From Streptomyces mexicanus (lineage in GTDB: Bacteria; Actinomycetota; Actinomycetes; Streptomycetales; Streptomycetaceae), in assembly GCF_902506575.1 (NCBI RefSeq), contig NZ_LR732544.1:5364365-5428364 (forward strand): a stretch of DNA of 64,000 nucleotides, in the 5' to 3' direction. Shown piece after piece: positions 9,283 to 18,742 of this stretch. Under the pieces are notes generated by a model. It was given only the letters and a program-made list of their open reading frames with translations. It was not told the origin of the DNA and did not search any database. The position numbers were made by a program, and so were the translations under genes. The first letter of the stretch is position 1. Every line of letters starts with the position of its first letter.

Positions 9283-9362
9283 GCGACCGACCGTAAGGCG
9301 GAAAGCGGTCACCGCAGGCGCACCCCGCTCCCGGTCACTCCCAGGGGCGGGATACTGGCATC

Positions 9363-9557
9363 ATGCGGTTGACGGTCTTCTGGGAGCGGATGGCGGAGCA
9401 CTTCGGTGCGGGATACGCCGACACCTTCGCACGCGACCACGTGATGTCGGAGCTGGGCGGGCGCACGGTGCACGAGGCGCTGGCGGCCGGCTGGGAGGCC
9501 AAGGACGTCTGGCGCGTGGTCTGCCACGTCATGAACATTCCCCAGGAGAAGCGCTGA
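9363..9557 (+). CDS. DUF3046 family protein
   Basis: A 64-aa protein (MRLTVFWERMAEHFGAGYA…) that matches the actinobacterial DUF3046 family, small soluble proteins typically encoded just upstream of recA. It contains the family's WERM and DVW segments. The ATG at 9363 follows a GGGGCGGGA-like ribosome-binding site. It is transcribed towards the AI-2E-type gene and recA, a conserved order in Streptomyces. The function is unknown. Confidence 0.88.
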   Translation: MRLTVFWERMAEHFGAGYADTFARDHVMSELGGRTVHEALAAGWEAKDVWRVVCHVMNIPQEKR

Positions 9558-9599
9558 CCGGGCAGGGAGATCACAGGGCCGTGCGGGATTGTCGGTGGC

Positions 9600-10943
9600 G
9601 TGGGCGAGACTTGCACCGTGGCACCCACTGACGAGTCCGGGCAGACGGCCCGGCAGGCATCCGCGACCGGTACGACGCCGCTCGGCCGGCCCTCGGCCGA
9701 CGGGCCCACCGGATCGGACGCGCGCCCGCGCATGCCGCGCTGGCTGCCGCGCGCCATGGTGCTCGCGCTCGCGCTGATCGCGGCCTTCCAGCTCGGCAGC
9801 TGGGCCTTCCATCAGGTGACCGGGCTGCTGATCAACATCCTGATCGCGTTCTTCCTGGCGTTGGCCATCGAGCCCGCGGTCAGCCGCATGGCCGCCCGCG
9901 GCATGCGCCGCGGGCTCGCCACCTTCCTGGTCTTCCTGGGCCTGGCGGTGGTGACGGCCGGTTTCGTCACCCTGCTCGGCTCGATGCTGGCCGGGCAGAT
10001 CGTCAAGATGATCGAGGGCTTCCCCGAGTACCTCGACTCCCTCATCAACTGGGCCAACGCCAAGTTCCACACCAACCTCAGACGCGTGGACATCCAGGAG
10101 GGGCTGCTCCACTCCGACTGGCTGCGCAAGTACGCGCAGAACAGCGCGGCGGGCGTGCTCGACGTGTCCACGCAGGTGCTCGGCGGCCTGTTCCGGCTGC
10201 TGACGATCACGCTGTTCTCGTTCTACTTCGCCGCCGACGGGCCGCGGCTGCGCCGGGCGCTGTGCTCCGTGCTGCCGCCCGCCCGCCAGGCGGAGGTACT
10301 GCGCGCCTGGGAGATCGCCGTCGACAAGACCGGCGGCTACCTGTACTCGCGCGGCCTGATGGCGCTCGCCTCCGGCATCGCCCACTACATCCTGCTGCAG
10401 GCCCTCGACGTGCCCTACGCGCCCGTGCTCGGTGTCTGGGTGGGGCTGGTCTCGCAGTTCATCCCCACCATCGGCACCTATCTCGCGGGTGCCCTGCCGA
10501 TGCTGATCGCCTTCACGGTCAATCCCTGGTACGCGCTGTGGGTGCTGGTGTTCGTGGTGATCTACCAGCAGTTCGAGAACTACATGCTGCAGCCCAAGCT
10601 CACCTCGAAGACCGTCGACATCCACCCCGCGGTGGCCTTCGGATCGGTCATCGCGGGCACCGCGCTGCTCGGCGCCGTCGGCGCGCTGATCGCCATCCCC
10701 GCGGTCGCCACGCTCCAGGCGTTCCTGGGCGCCTACGTGAAGCGGTACGCCGTCATGGACGACCCCCGGGTCCAGGGCCACCGCAGGAGACAGGGCACCG
10801 CACCGGGCCTGCTCACCCGCGCGCGGCAGCTGTGGGAGCGGCGTCCGGCGGCCGGTACCGGGACAGCGGCGGGACGCGGAACGACGGCGGACACCCCCAC
10901 GCGAGAGCCCGCGGCGGCCGAGGAGGGCTCCGCCGGAGACTGA
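9600..10943 (+). CDS. AI-2E family (UPF0118/PerM) membrane transporter
   Basis: A polytopic membrane protein of up to 447 aa. After a polar ~45-residue N-terminus it shows paired hydrophobic helices at the start ([14 protein letters not shown]…[17 protein letters not shown]). A soluble middle region follows, and then five or so C-terminal helices including [16 protein letters not shown], a strong family signature. The C-terminal ~70 residues are polar and disordered-looking. The family includes TqsA-like exporters and Na+/H+ antiporter-type members; the substrate cannot be inferred. The start is uncertain: GTG at 9600, or GTG at 9618 (VAPTDESGQ), which I find slightly more natural. It is upstream of recA but separated from it by recA's own promoters. 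Confidence 0.88.
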   Translation: MGETCTVAPTDESGQTARQASATGTTPLGRPSADGPTGSDARPRMPRWLPRAMVLALALIAAFQLGSWAFHQVTGLLINILIAFFLALAIEPAVSRMAARGMRRGLATFLVFLGLAVVTAGFVTLLGSMLAGQIVKMIEGFPEYLDSLINWANAKFHTNLRRVDIQEGLLHSDWLRKYAQNSAAGVLDVSTQVLGGLFRLLTITLFSFYFAADGPRLRRALCSVLPPARQAEVLRAWEIAVDKTGGYLYSRGLMALASGIAHYILLQALDVPYAPVLGVWVGLVSQFIPTIGTYLAGALPMLIAFTVNPWYALWVLVFVVIYQQFENYMLQPKLTSKTVDIHPAVAFGSVIAGTALLGAVGALIAIPAVATLQAFLGAYVKRYAVMDDPRVQGHRRRQGTAPGLLTRARQLWERRPAAGTGTAAGRGTTADTPTREPAAAEEGSAGD

Positions 10944-11032
10944 GCACCCGCCCTGGGCAGCGAGGGGACGCCCGCCTTGGGCGCGAGGGCTCAGGACGTC
11001 TTGGCACAGCCGCTCGGCGGGGCGTGGCGCGC

Positions 11033-11062
11033 TTGACACAAAAATCGAACATCCATTCTTAT
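11033..11062 (+). promoter_or_regulatory. recA: recA promoter with LexA-type SOS box
   Basis: TTGACA at 11033–11038 is a consensus –35. GAACATCCATTC at 11047–11058 fits the actinobacterial LexA half-site pattern GAAC-N4-(G)TTC with one changed base, and overlaps the likely –10 region (around 11057–11062). A repressor bound here would block RNA polymerase. The placement about 165 bp before the recA start agrees with SOS control of recA. The motif match is direct; binding is inferred. Confidence 0.65.
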
Positions 11063-11157
11063 GGGGGCTCCGGCATGGCTCAACGAAGGGGATTTCGTCC
11101 GCTTTTGGGATAGTGTGGCCCCTGGTTATCCACAGGCCGGATGTGCGTCGGGGCGCG

Positions 11158-11180
11158 TTGTCAGTGGCAGGCGTTAGCGT
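11158..11180 (+). promoter_or_regulatory. recA: Second recA promoter, PafBC/RecA-NDp type
   Basis: TTGTCAGTGGC at 11158–11168, six bases, then TAGCGT at 11175–11180. This matches the LexA-independent DNA-damage promoter pattern TTGTCAGTGGC-N6-TAGggT described for actinobacterial recA genes and since tied to the PafBC activator. It lies about 45 bp upstream of the recA ATG and downstream of the LexA-type promoter, so recA has two differently controlled start points. Confidence 0.75.
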
Positions 11181-11223
11181 CTTTGACGTGAAGCGATCGA
11201 CTCAAGCAAACCGGGTGGAACCC

Positions 11224-12351
<1,128 letters not shown>

Positions 12352-12354
12352 CCC

Positions 12355-13191
12355 GTGACACGGCGAACCGACTGGGCCGAGTACGGGTACGAGCACCTCG
12401 CTTCCGGCGCCCCACGGGGGACGGGCACCGGGAACCGCCCCGGCGCGGACGGCGCCGGCGCGTACAGGGACGAGCACCCGTACCGGCCGGACGGTGACGG
12501 CACGTACGGCGGCGGTCCCGGACCGGACGGCGGTGACGGTGCCGGAGTGCCGGTGGCCGGCTCGCGCCGGGGCGGCCCGCGTGACGGCGGGGCGCGCGGC
12601 GGGCGCGGACGGCGCCGACGAGACGTCGGCGAGGCGTCCGCGGCGGGTGGGGGCACCTCTTCCTCGCCGAGGGCCGAGCAGGGGGAGCCTCCGGGGGACC
12701 CGGTGGAGCGGGCGCGCGCGATCTGCCTGCGCCTGCTCACCGGGACTCCGCGCACGCGCAAGCAGCTCGCGGACGCCCTGCGCAAGCGGGAGATCCCGGA
12801 CGACGTCGCCGAGCAGGTGCTGTCCCGCTTCGAGGAGTTCGGGCTCATCGACGACGGCGCGTTCGCGGACGCCTGGGTGGAGTCCCGGCACCACGGACGC
12901 GGACTGGCGCGGCGCGCGCTCGCCCAGGAACTGCGGACCAAGGGCGTCGACACCACGCTGATCGACGAGGCCGTCGGCCGACTCGACGCCGAGCAGGAGG
13001 AGGCCACCGCCCGCGAACTGGTCGCCCGCAAGCTGCGCGCCACCCGGGGCCTGGACCGCGACAAACGGCTGCGCCGCCTCGCCGGCATGCTCGCCCGCAA
13101 GGGCTACTCCCAGGGCCTGGCCCTGCGGGTGGTCCGACAGGCGCTGGAGGAGGAGGGCGAGGACACGGAGTTCCTCGACGACAGCTGCTGA
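12355..13191 (+). CDS. recX: RecX, modulator of RecA
   Basis: A 278-aa regulatory protein that binds RecA filaments and limits recombinase activity. The C-terminal ~170 residues carry the RecX three-helix repeats (ICLRLLTGTPRTRKQLADAL, DDVAEQVLSRFEEFGLIDD, GYSQGLALRVVRQAL). The N-terminal ~100 residues are Gly/Arg/Pro-rich and probably disordered; they include an in-frame copy of a small palindromic element (12,647–12,689). It starts at GTG 12355, 3 bp after the recA stop, so it is co-transcribed. The extended N-terminus is longer than in E. coli but usual for Streptomyces. Confidence 0.95.
   Translation: MTRRTDWAEYGYEHLASGAPRGTGTGNRPGADGAGAYRDEHPYRPDGDGTYGGGPGPDGGDGAGVPVAGSRRGGPRDGGARGGRGRRRRDVGEASAAGGGTSSSPRAEQGEPPGDPVERARAICLRLLTGTPRTRKQLADALRKREIPDDVAEQVLSRFEEFGLIDDGAFADAWVESRHHGRGLARRALAQELRTKGVDTTLIDEAVGRLDAEQEEATARELVARKLRATRGLDRDKRLRRLAGMLARKGYSQGLALRVVRQALEEEGEDTEFLDDSC
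12647..12689. repeat. Small palindromic element inside recX coding sequence
   Basis: The segment runs from GTGGGGGCACCTC to GGGGGAGCC with complementary ends around a GCCGAGGGCCGAG core. A similar segment occurs inside hemA (45,750–45,796). In both genes it is in frame and falls in a poorly conserved, linker-like stretch, as expected for a small dispersed element tolerated within proteins. Confidence 0.5.
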
Positions 13192-13531
13192 GACGAGAGC
13201 CGCCGAGGAACACCGTCCAGCCACGCGCCGCGGCCGGGTGGACGGCCGCCCGAGCAAGGCAGCACCGCCCGACTGCGCAGCGTCGCTCGAGCGCAACGCG
13301 CCGGGCAGGCACGACGCGCCTCCTGGCCACGACGCGCCTCCTGGCCACGACGCGCCGGCCGGCCACGACGCGCCGGCCGGGCGCGGCGCGCCGCCCGGGC
13401 AGACGCGCCCCGTCGGCTCGGTCCGCGCCCCTGCCTCACCGCCTCCGTGAACTTCCGGCCTCCGCGGCTTCCGGCCTCCGCGGCTTTCGGCCCCACGGTT
13501 TTCGCCGCGGGGTTCTTCGGTCCCCGGGCGG
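13192..13531. repeat. Intergenic region with an 18-bp tandem repeat
   Basis: The gap between recX and the convergent rhodanese gene. At 13,307–13,396 are about five adjacent copies of an 18-bp unit related to GGCCACGACGCGCCTCCT; exact 18-bp steps start at 13,325, 13,343 and 13,361. A repeat that is a multiple of 3 keeps a frame open (HDAPPG repeats), but there is no convincing start or homology, so I read it as non-coding. No factor-independent terminator stands out. Confidence 0.7.
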
Positions 13532-13948
13532 CTACGGTGCCTGCGGCGCGTACGGCCGCACCGGGAGCCCGGCCGCCCGCCACGCCTGGAAACCGCCGAT
13601 CAGGTCGGTCGCCCGGTGCAGACCGAGCTGGTGCAGGGAGGCGGCCGCCAGGCTGGAGGCGTATCCCTCGTCGCACAGCACGACCACGCGCAGGTCGTGG
13701 CCGGTGGCTTCGGGGAGGCGGTGGCTGCCCTGCGGGTCCAGTCGCCACTCCAGTTCGTTGCGCTCGACCACCAGGGCACCGGGGACCAGCCCGTCCCGTT
13801 CGCGCAGGGCCGCGTACCGGATGTCCACGAGCAGGGCATCGCCGTCCCGGGCGGCGGTGTACGCCTCCCAGGGTCCGATGCGTCGGTAGCCCCGGCGTAC
13901 CCGCTCCAGCAGGTCGTCGATCCCGACCGGCCGCCGGTCCCCGCTCAC
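13532..13948 (-). CDS. Rhodanese-like sulfurtransferase domain protein
   Basis: A 138-aa single rhodanese domain. The active-site loop Cys is in VVVLCDEGYASS (near residue 92), and the family end GGFQAWRAAGLPV is present. Such proteins move sulfane sulfur or detoxify sulfide and cyanide. The ATG at 13948 overlaps the stop of the upstream cysteine dioxygenase gene by 4 bp (ATGA), so the two are coupled in a sulfur-catabolic operon. Its likely job is handling sulfur released in cysteine breakdown. The operon is preceded by a Cys-rich leader peptide at 14,592–14,678. Confidence 0.9.
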   Translation of the reverse strand: MSGDRRPVGIDDLLERVRRGYRRIGPWEAYTAARDGDALLVDIRYAALRERDGLVPGALVVERNELEWRLDPQGSHRLPEATGHDLRVVVLCDEGYASSLAAASLHQLGLHRATDLIGGFQAWRAAGLPVRPYAPQAP

Positions 13949-14514
13949 TGCCAGTCCTCCGGGCGCTCGACGTGCTCCAGGCGCAGCGTCTGCCCGGTGC
14001 GGCTGTAGCGGCGGATACGGGGCAGCGGCGGGTAGTAGGCGTGCACGGAGATCGCGTGCCGCTCGGTGGACTCGTTGAGCACCTCGTGGACGTGGTGCCG
14101 GCCGAAGGCGCGGCCCTGCCCGGCCGGCAGCCGCCGGGAGCGGTCCACGCCGTCGGTGAGTTCGAGGGTCTTCCAGCCGTCCGTGGGCAGGCGGGCGGCG
14201 CGCGCGTGCTCGGTCAGCTCACCGGCCGCGGGGACGAAGGCACCCCCCGAGTCGGGGGGGTCGTGCCAGCCGGTGCCGGTGCCGGGCGGCCAGCCGATCA
14301 GCCACGCCTCGCTGCCCGCGGGCCCGTCCAGGCGCACCCACGTGCGGCCCTGCGGGTCGAGCGGAAGCGAGGCGATCAGATCGGTGTCGGCGGCGGCGCG
14401 GCGGGCGAAGTCGAGGAGTTCGGCCTGCGTGGGCGGCGCGGCAGGTGCAGCGGCAGCAGGGGCGGAGGCGGAGAGGGGCGTGGGGGAGGACGCGGAGGAA
14501 GACAGGGCAGACAC
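13945..14514 (-). CDS. Cysteine dioxygenase family protein (cupin)
   Basis: About 189 aa from GTG 14514 (VSALSSSASS). It is expected to oxidise cysteine to cysteine sulfinate with a cupin-bound iron. The cupin is visible with GTGTGWHDPPDSGGAF for the first metal motif, HHVHEVLN for the later His motif and HAISVHAYYPPL at the end, typical of actinobacterial family members. Oddly, the first motif, usually HDH in cysteine dioxygenases, reads HDP here, so one expected His ligand is absent. The ~35-residue N-terminus is low complexity. It overlaps the downstream rhodanese gene. The Cys-containing leader upstream suggests cysteine-responsive control. Start choice: an ATG 47 codons upstream would overlap the leader peptide region, so the GTG is preferred. 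Confidence 0.85.
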   Translation of the reverse strand: MSALSSSASSPTPLSASAPAAAAPAAPPTQAELLDFARRAAADTDLIASLPLDPQGRTWVRLDGPAGSEAWLIGWPPGTGTGWHDPPDSGGAFVPAAGELTEHARAARLPTDGWKTLELTDGVDRSRRLPAGQGRAFGRHHVHEVLNESTERHAISVHAYYPPLPRIRRYSRTGQTLRLEHVERPEDWQ

Positions 14515-14591
14515 GTACACCGTCCTGGAGAACGTTCGCGGAAGGCGCGCGGCAGCGCAGAAGCGGCGCGCGGGATAAAAGGGATGCGGGT

Positions 14592-14678
14592 TCAGCAGGA
14601 CGGGCGACACACGCAGCCCGCGTAGCGGACGAGGTCCATATGGACCCTCCGCCACAGGCGCACGTAGGTGTCGGTCAT
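14592..14678 (-). CDS. Cysteine-rich leader peptide upstream of cysteine dioxygenase
   Basis: A 28-codon ORF from ATG 14678 ending in AGCVCRPSC just before its stop: three Cys codons among the last seven. It matches the short 'putative leader peptide' type seen before sulfur-metabolism genes in Streptomyces (LWRRVHMDLVRYAGCVCRP form). It lies 78 bp upstream of the cysteine dioxygenase GTG on the same strand. The position and the clustered Cys codons suggest attenuation: ribosome progress through the Cys codons would report cysteine supply to the downstream operon. Family resemblance is from memory; attenuation is inferred. Confidence 0.75.
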   Translation of the reverse strand: MTDTYVRLWRRVHMDLVRYAGCVCRPSC

Positions 14679-15224
14679 GGTCCGGAGTACACCATGGCCG
14701 TCCGGACCGGTCAACCGGCGGTCACCCCGCGGACGACGGGCGACGGCGCACTCCCGCCGGCCCGTGCGCGCTGCGCACCCCCGCTTCCGCATCCGCAGGC
14801 GTGTGCGCCGGGCGCGCCCGGCCCGGCCCGGGTCGGTGTCGGAGCCAGAGCGCCCGGCGCACAGATCACAGGCCCGGCGCGCTGGTCACGGCCGGTGCAC
14901 GGCCCGGCGTACGGCGCGATCGGGGAGCACCCCACCGCCCGCCCAAGCGCCCCTCCGCGGCCTTGTGCCCCGTGGGCTTGTCCGTGCACCCCCCGTCCGT
15001 GCCCATGCCCTCGTCCGCGAGCCGCGCCGCTGCCGGGCACGGTCACACCAAGCCCCTGCCGGGCACGGCCACCAAGCCCCTGTCCGGGCAAGGCCCCCCG
15101 CGCCCCTGCCTGCGCACGACTCATTGAGCCGGTGTCCGGGCAAGGCTCACCGCGCCCTGGCCTGGGCACGACTCACCGAGCCGGTGTCCGGGCACGACTC
15201 ACCACGCCCCTGCCCGGGCACGAC
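14679..15224. repeat. Gene-poor gap with ≥8 copies of a 26-bp tandem repeat
   Basis: From about 15,017 to 15,224 the sequence is built of adjacent 26-bp units. Unit starts are at 15,199, 15,173, 15,147, 15,121, 15,095, 15,069, 15,043 and 15,017, becoming more degenerate leftwards. Read on the minus strand, each near unit ends GGTGA. The array joins directly onto the 3' end of the FAD monooxygenase gene, whose own last bases (GGGGCGCGGTGA) resemble the unit. The array thus looks like tandem copies of that gene's end plus its stop. From 14,679 to about 15,010 I see no credible gene. Confidence 0.85.
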
Positions 15225-16994
15225 TCACCGCGCCCCAGCCTCCGCGTGTGTCGTGGTGTGCGCCGGGCCGCCCAGTGTCGCCTCGGCCGCCGTGTACAGG
15301 TCGGCGGGGCGCACCCCGTTCAGCGCGGTGACCAGGTGCCCGTCCGGTCGCACCAGGAGCACGGTGTGCGGGGCCGCGCCCGGATAGCGCTCGGCGACCA
15401 GCAGTTCGGCGGGGTGCGGCAGCGCGGTCACCGCGGCGGCCAGCCGGGGCATGATCCCGGCGCCCACCCAGTGGCGCCGCTCCCACACCTGCGACCCGGG
15501 GGCCACCAGCACCACCAGCAGCGCCCCGCGGCCCAGCCGTTCCCGCAGCGGCACGATCGCACCGTCCTCCGCGGTCACCGGCACGTCGGTGACCTGCCCG
15601 CCGACCGGGGTGTCCACCGGTACCTCGGCATCGCAGTGCGGCGCGGCGAGCGGCGACGCGGTGTACGCCCCCGGCGCGCCCAGGGCCCCGCGCCCCAGAT
15701 GGCCGTCCCGCAGCAGCGCGTCCTGCCCGCGCGCGGCCCCGGGGAGGTACGCGCGCAGCCCGCCACCGCCGCGCAGCACGGGCAGGGCCTGGTCCGCGGC
15801 GCGCAGCCGGGCGGAGACGCTCGCGCGCCGCTCCGTCTGGTAGCTGTCCAGCAGCGTCTCGTGCGGGCCGTGGTGCCAGACCGTCGCGAGCTTCCAGGCG
15901 AGGTTGTCGGCGTCGCGCAGGCCCTCGTCCAGGCCGTGCGTGCCGCAGGAGCCCAGCAGGTGCGCCGCGTCCCCGGCGAGGAAGACCCGTCCGGCGCGCC
16001 AGCGGCGGGCCAGCCGGGGATGGACGGTGTGCACTCCGGTGTCCAGGAGTTCGTACGCCGGGGTCGCCTCGCCGGTCCAGCCGGTCAGGGTCTCCCTGAT
16101 CCGGGCGAGCAGCAGCTCGGGCGTGACCAGGTCCTTGCCGGGCGGCAGCAGCCAGTCCAGCCGCCACACGCCGTCCGGGAGCGGGCGGGCGGTGATCTCC
16201 CCGGCGAAGGGGCCCGTCGTCCGCCACGGCGGCATCCGGTGCAGGAACGCTTCCGCGGGGCGGGGGAGGTCCGTGCGCAGCGCGGCCACCGCGTACCGCT
16301 CGACGGCCGTGCGGCCGGGGAAGCGGATGTCCTGCAGCTTGCGCACGGTCGAGCGCGGCCCGTCGCAGCCCACGAGGTAACTCCCGCGCCACCAGGTGCC
16401 CTGGGGCCCGCGGGTGTGTGCGGTGACGCCGGTCGCCTCCTGCTCCACGGCGTCCAGCCGGCTGTCCACGGCGAGTTCGATCAGCGGCTCGCGGGCGGCG
16501 GCGGCACGCAGAGCACCGGTGAGCAGGTGCTGGGCGATGTGCAGCGGCGCCGGCCCGGCCGCAGCGGCGCTGTCGAGGACGGCCCCGGGATCACCGGACC
16601 CGGTCCCGGAGCCGCCGGAGGCCGCCACCTCCGGATCTCGGGAACCGCCCCCGGCCCCACGGACGCCGGCCCCGGCGCCCTTGGCGCCCCGCGCGGCGGC
16701 CCAGGTGTCCCCGGAGGCCACCGCGGGGTCGCTGAAGACGACCTCGTTCGTCACCTGCTTGCGCCGCAGCGACCGCCATCCCGTCCAGCGCAGCCCGGCC
16801 CGGTCGAGCGGTACCCCGGCCAGCCGCTCCACCAGCGCGGCGGTGTCCTCGCGCAGCACGACGGTGCGCGCGGCCCGCGGGGGGTCCCCGCCCGGTGTCT
16901 CGTCCAGGACGACGGACGGCACGCCCTGGCGCGCCAGGGCCAGCGCGAGCGTGAGCCCGACGGGCCCCGCGCCGACGACGATCACCGGGTCCAC
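15225..16994 (-). CDS. FAD-dependent monooxygenase (PheA/TfdB type)
   Basis: A flavoprotein aromatic hydroxylase-like enzyme of about 589 aa. The N-terminal FAD/Rossmann motif VIVVGAGPVGLTLALALA follows the start, YLVGCDGPRSTVRK is the DG-type motif, and GRVFLAGDAAHLLGS is the GD motif that binds FAD ribityl. The C-terminal ~150 residues resemble the thioredoxin-like domain of this family. I chose GTG 16994 (VDPVIVVGAG) because homology begins there. The frame is open to an ATG at 17114, but a promoter-like pair (TTGACG at 17,107–17,102 and an AT-richer block near 17,084–17,075 on the minus strand) lies inside that stretch. A Gly/Ala/Ser-rich insert (about 16,570–16,720) is unusual. The substrate is unknown; the gene stands alone. 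Confidence 0.88.
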   Translation of the reverse strand: MDPVIVVGAGPVGLTLALALARQGVPSVVLDETPGGDPPRAARTVVLREDTAALVERLAGVPLDRAGLRWTGWRSLRRKQVTNEVVFSDPAVASGDTWAAARGAKGAGAGVRGAGGGSRDPEVAASGGSGTGSGDPGAVLDSAAAAGPAPLHIAQHLLTGALRAAAAREPLIELAVDSRLDAVEQEATGVTAHTRGPQGTWWRGSYLVGCDGPRSTVRKLQDIRFPGRTAVERYAVAALRTDLPRPAEAFLHRMPPWRTTGPFAGEITARPLPDGVWRLDWLLPPGKDLVTPELLLARIRETLTGWTGEATPAYELLDTGVHTVHPRLARRWRAGRVFLAGDAAHLLGSCGTHGLDEGLRDADNLAWKLATVWHHGPHETLLDSYQTERRASVSARLRAADQALPVLRGGGGLRAYLPGAARGQDALLRDGHLGRGALGAPGAYTASPLAAPHCDAEVPVDTPVGGQVTDVPVTAEDGAIVPLRERLGRGALLVVLVAPGSQVWERRHWVGAGIMPRLAAAVTALPHPAELLVAERYPGAAPHTVLLVRPDGHLVTALNGVRPADLYTAAEATLGGPAHTTTHAEAGAR

Positions 16995-17192
16995 GGCGCG
17001 GCGCCCCCTGCCCGCAGTGGTGTCCTGACGGACGGATGTGAACAGACAGTCGGAGCAGGGTGCACGATCACAGAACGTATGCAACCCATTGCCGCTGCTT
17101 GCGTCAAGTGACATCGGCGGTGGCGATCACTCCACCGCCTCCGGTGTCACACCGCGTCACACCAGGGGGGACGCACCGCAGATGACCGCCCG

Positions 17193-18080
17193 TCAGGCGG
17201 CGGGCCCCGCCGACCCGGGGCCGCCCACCGCCGCCGGGGCGAGGACCGCGCCCGTGGACTTCTTGCCGCGCCGCAGCCGCCGCTCCAGCCAGCTCGCGAA
17301 ACTGGTGAGGCTGAAGTTGAGCACCACGAAGATCAGCGCGACGATCGTGAAGCTGGCGATGGTGTTCGCGCCGTAGTACGAACTCATCGGGGAGACCGCG
17401 GCCAGCAGCTCGGGGAAGGTGAGGATCGCGCCGCCGAGCGCGGTGTCCTTCACGATGACCACCAGCTGGCTGACGATCGCCGGCAGCATCGCGGTGACCG
17501 CCTGCGGCAGCAGGATCGACGTCATGGTCTGGGTCTTGCGCAGGCCGATGGCCTGGGCGGCCTCCGTCTGGCCCTTAGGCAGGGCCAGGATGCCCGCGCG
17601 GACGATCTCGGCGAGGACGGATGCGTTGTAGAGGACCAGGCCGGTGACGACGGCGTACAGCGGGCGGTCGTCGGAGCTGACGGAGGTGTACTGGGAGAAC
17701 AGCGCGTTCCCGAAGATCATCAGGATCAGCACGGGGATGGCGCGGAAGAACTCCACGACCACCGCCGCCGGCACCCGCACCCACACGTGGTCGGACAGGC
17801 GCGCGATGCCGAAGACCGCGCCGAGGGGCAGTGCGATCAACATCGACACGGCCGCCGCGATCAGCGTGTTCTTCAGGCCGGGCAGGATGTACGTGGTCCA
17901 CGCCTCGGAACCGGAGAAGAACGGCTTCCACTTCTCCCAGTCCAGCTGCCCCTTGTCGCTCAGGCTCCGGTAGACCCACCACAGCAGGGCGGCCAGGGCG
18001 AGCACGAACACGACCGTGTAGACGACGTTGCGCCGCTTGGCCCTGGGCCCCTGCGCGTCGTAGAGCACCGAGCTGCTCAT
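17193..18080 (-). CDS. gluD: Glutamate ABC transporter permease GluD
   Basis: A 295-aa inner-membrane permease of the amino-acid (HisMQ-type) ABC family. Hydrophobic helices start at VVYTVVFVLALAALLWWVY. The EAA-type cytoplasmic loop AAQAIGLRKTQTMTSILLPQA, which docks the ATPase, is near the C-terminal third. The ATG at 18080 overlaps the gluC stop by 4 bp, so the two permeases are coupled. It is the last gene of gluABCD (minus strand). The C-terminal tail is polar. Confidence 0.95.
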   Translation of the reverse strand: MSSSVLYDAQGPRAKRRNVVYTVVFVLALAALLWWVYRSLSDKGQLDWEKWKPFFSGSEAWTTYILPGLKNTLIAAAVSMLIALPLGAVFGIARLSDHVWVRVPAAVVVEFFRAIPVLILMIFGNALFSQYTSVSSDDRPLYAVVTGLVLYNASVLAEIVRAGILALPKGQTEAAQAIGLRKTQTMTSILLPQAVTAMLPAIVSQLVVIVKDTALGGAILTFPELLAAVSPMSSYYGANTIASFTIVALIFVVLNFSLTSFASWLERRLRRGKKSTGAVLAPAAVGGPGSAGPAA

Positions 18081-18742
18081 CGCTTCACCGCCACCTTCTT
18101 GCCCACCCAGCCGAGGATCAGGCCGGTCGGCAGCGTCAGGACCACGAAGCCGAACGCGAAGACCGCCGAGATCAGCAGCAGTTCCGCCTCGTTCTCGATC
18201 ATCTTCTTCATCAGCAGGGCCGCCTCCGCCACACCGATCGCGGCGGCCACCGTGGTGTTCTTGGTGAGCGCGATCAGGACGTTGGTCAGCGGGCCGACCA
18301 CCGAGCGGAACGCCTGCGGCAGCACCACCAGGGTCAGCACCTGCGTGAAGCTCAGCCCGAGCGCGCGGGCCGCCTCCGCCTGCCCGACCGGCACCGTGTT
18401 GATGCCGGAGCGGATCGCCTCGCAGACGAACGCCGAGGTGTAGGCGATCAGACCGAGCACGGCGAGCCGGAAGTTGATGGTGTCGAAGTTCTCCGCGCCG
18501 AGTTTGATGTTGAGCGTCTGGTTCAGGCCCAGCGAGGTGAACAGGATGATCACCGTCAGCGGGACGTTGCGCACGATGTTGACGTAGGCGGTACCGAAGC
18601 CGCGCATGAGGGGGACCGGGCCGACCCGCATGGCGGCCAGCAGGGTGCCCCATACCAGGGAGCCGACGGCGGCGAGCAGCGTGAGCTGCACGGTCACCCA
18701 GAAGGCTCCCAGCAGGTCATAGCCTGAAAGAAAGTCGAACAC
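18077..18742 (-). CDS. gluC: Glutamate ABC transporter permease GluC
   Basis: A 221-aa permease of the same HisMQ-type family: an N-terminal membrane segment (FWVTVQLTLLAAVGSLVWG), IVRNVPLTVIILF, and the ATPase-docking loop EAARALGLSFTQVLTLVVLPQA. It forms a heterodimer with GluD. The gene follows gluB with an 82-bp gap and overlaps gluD by 4 bp. The ATG at 18742 gives MFDFLSGYDLLGA, a normal family start. Confidence 0.95.
   Translation of the reverse strand: MFDFLSGYDLLGAFWVTVQLTLLAAVGSLVWGTLLAAMRVGPVPLMRGFGTAYVNIVRNVPLTVIILFTSLGLNQTLNIKLGAENFDTINFRLAVLGLIAYTSAFVCEAIRSGINTVPVGQAEAARALGLSFTQVLTLVVLPQAFRSVVGPLTNVLIALTKNTTVAAAIGVAEAALLMKKMIENEAELLLISAVFAFGFVVLTLPTGLILGWVGKKVAVKR

Noticed and set aside
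13238-13450. Open frame with HDAPPG repeats after recX
   Set aside because: The frame is kept open only by the 18-bp repeat; no convincing start, ribosome-binding site or homology.
15017-15240. CRISPR-like array
   Set aside because: The units are directly adjacent 26-bp tandem copies with no unique spacers, and no cas genes are present.
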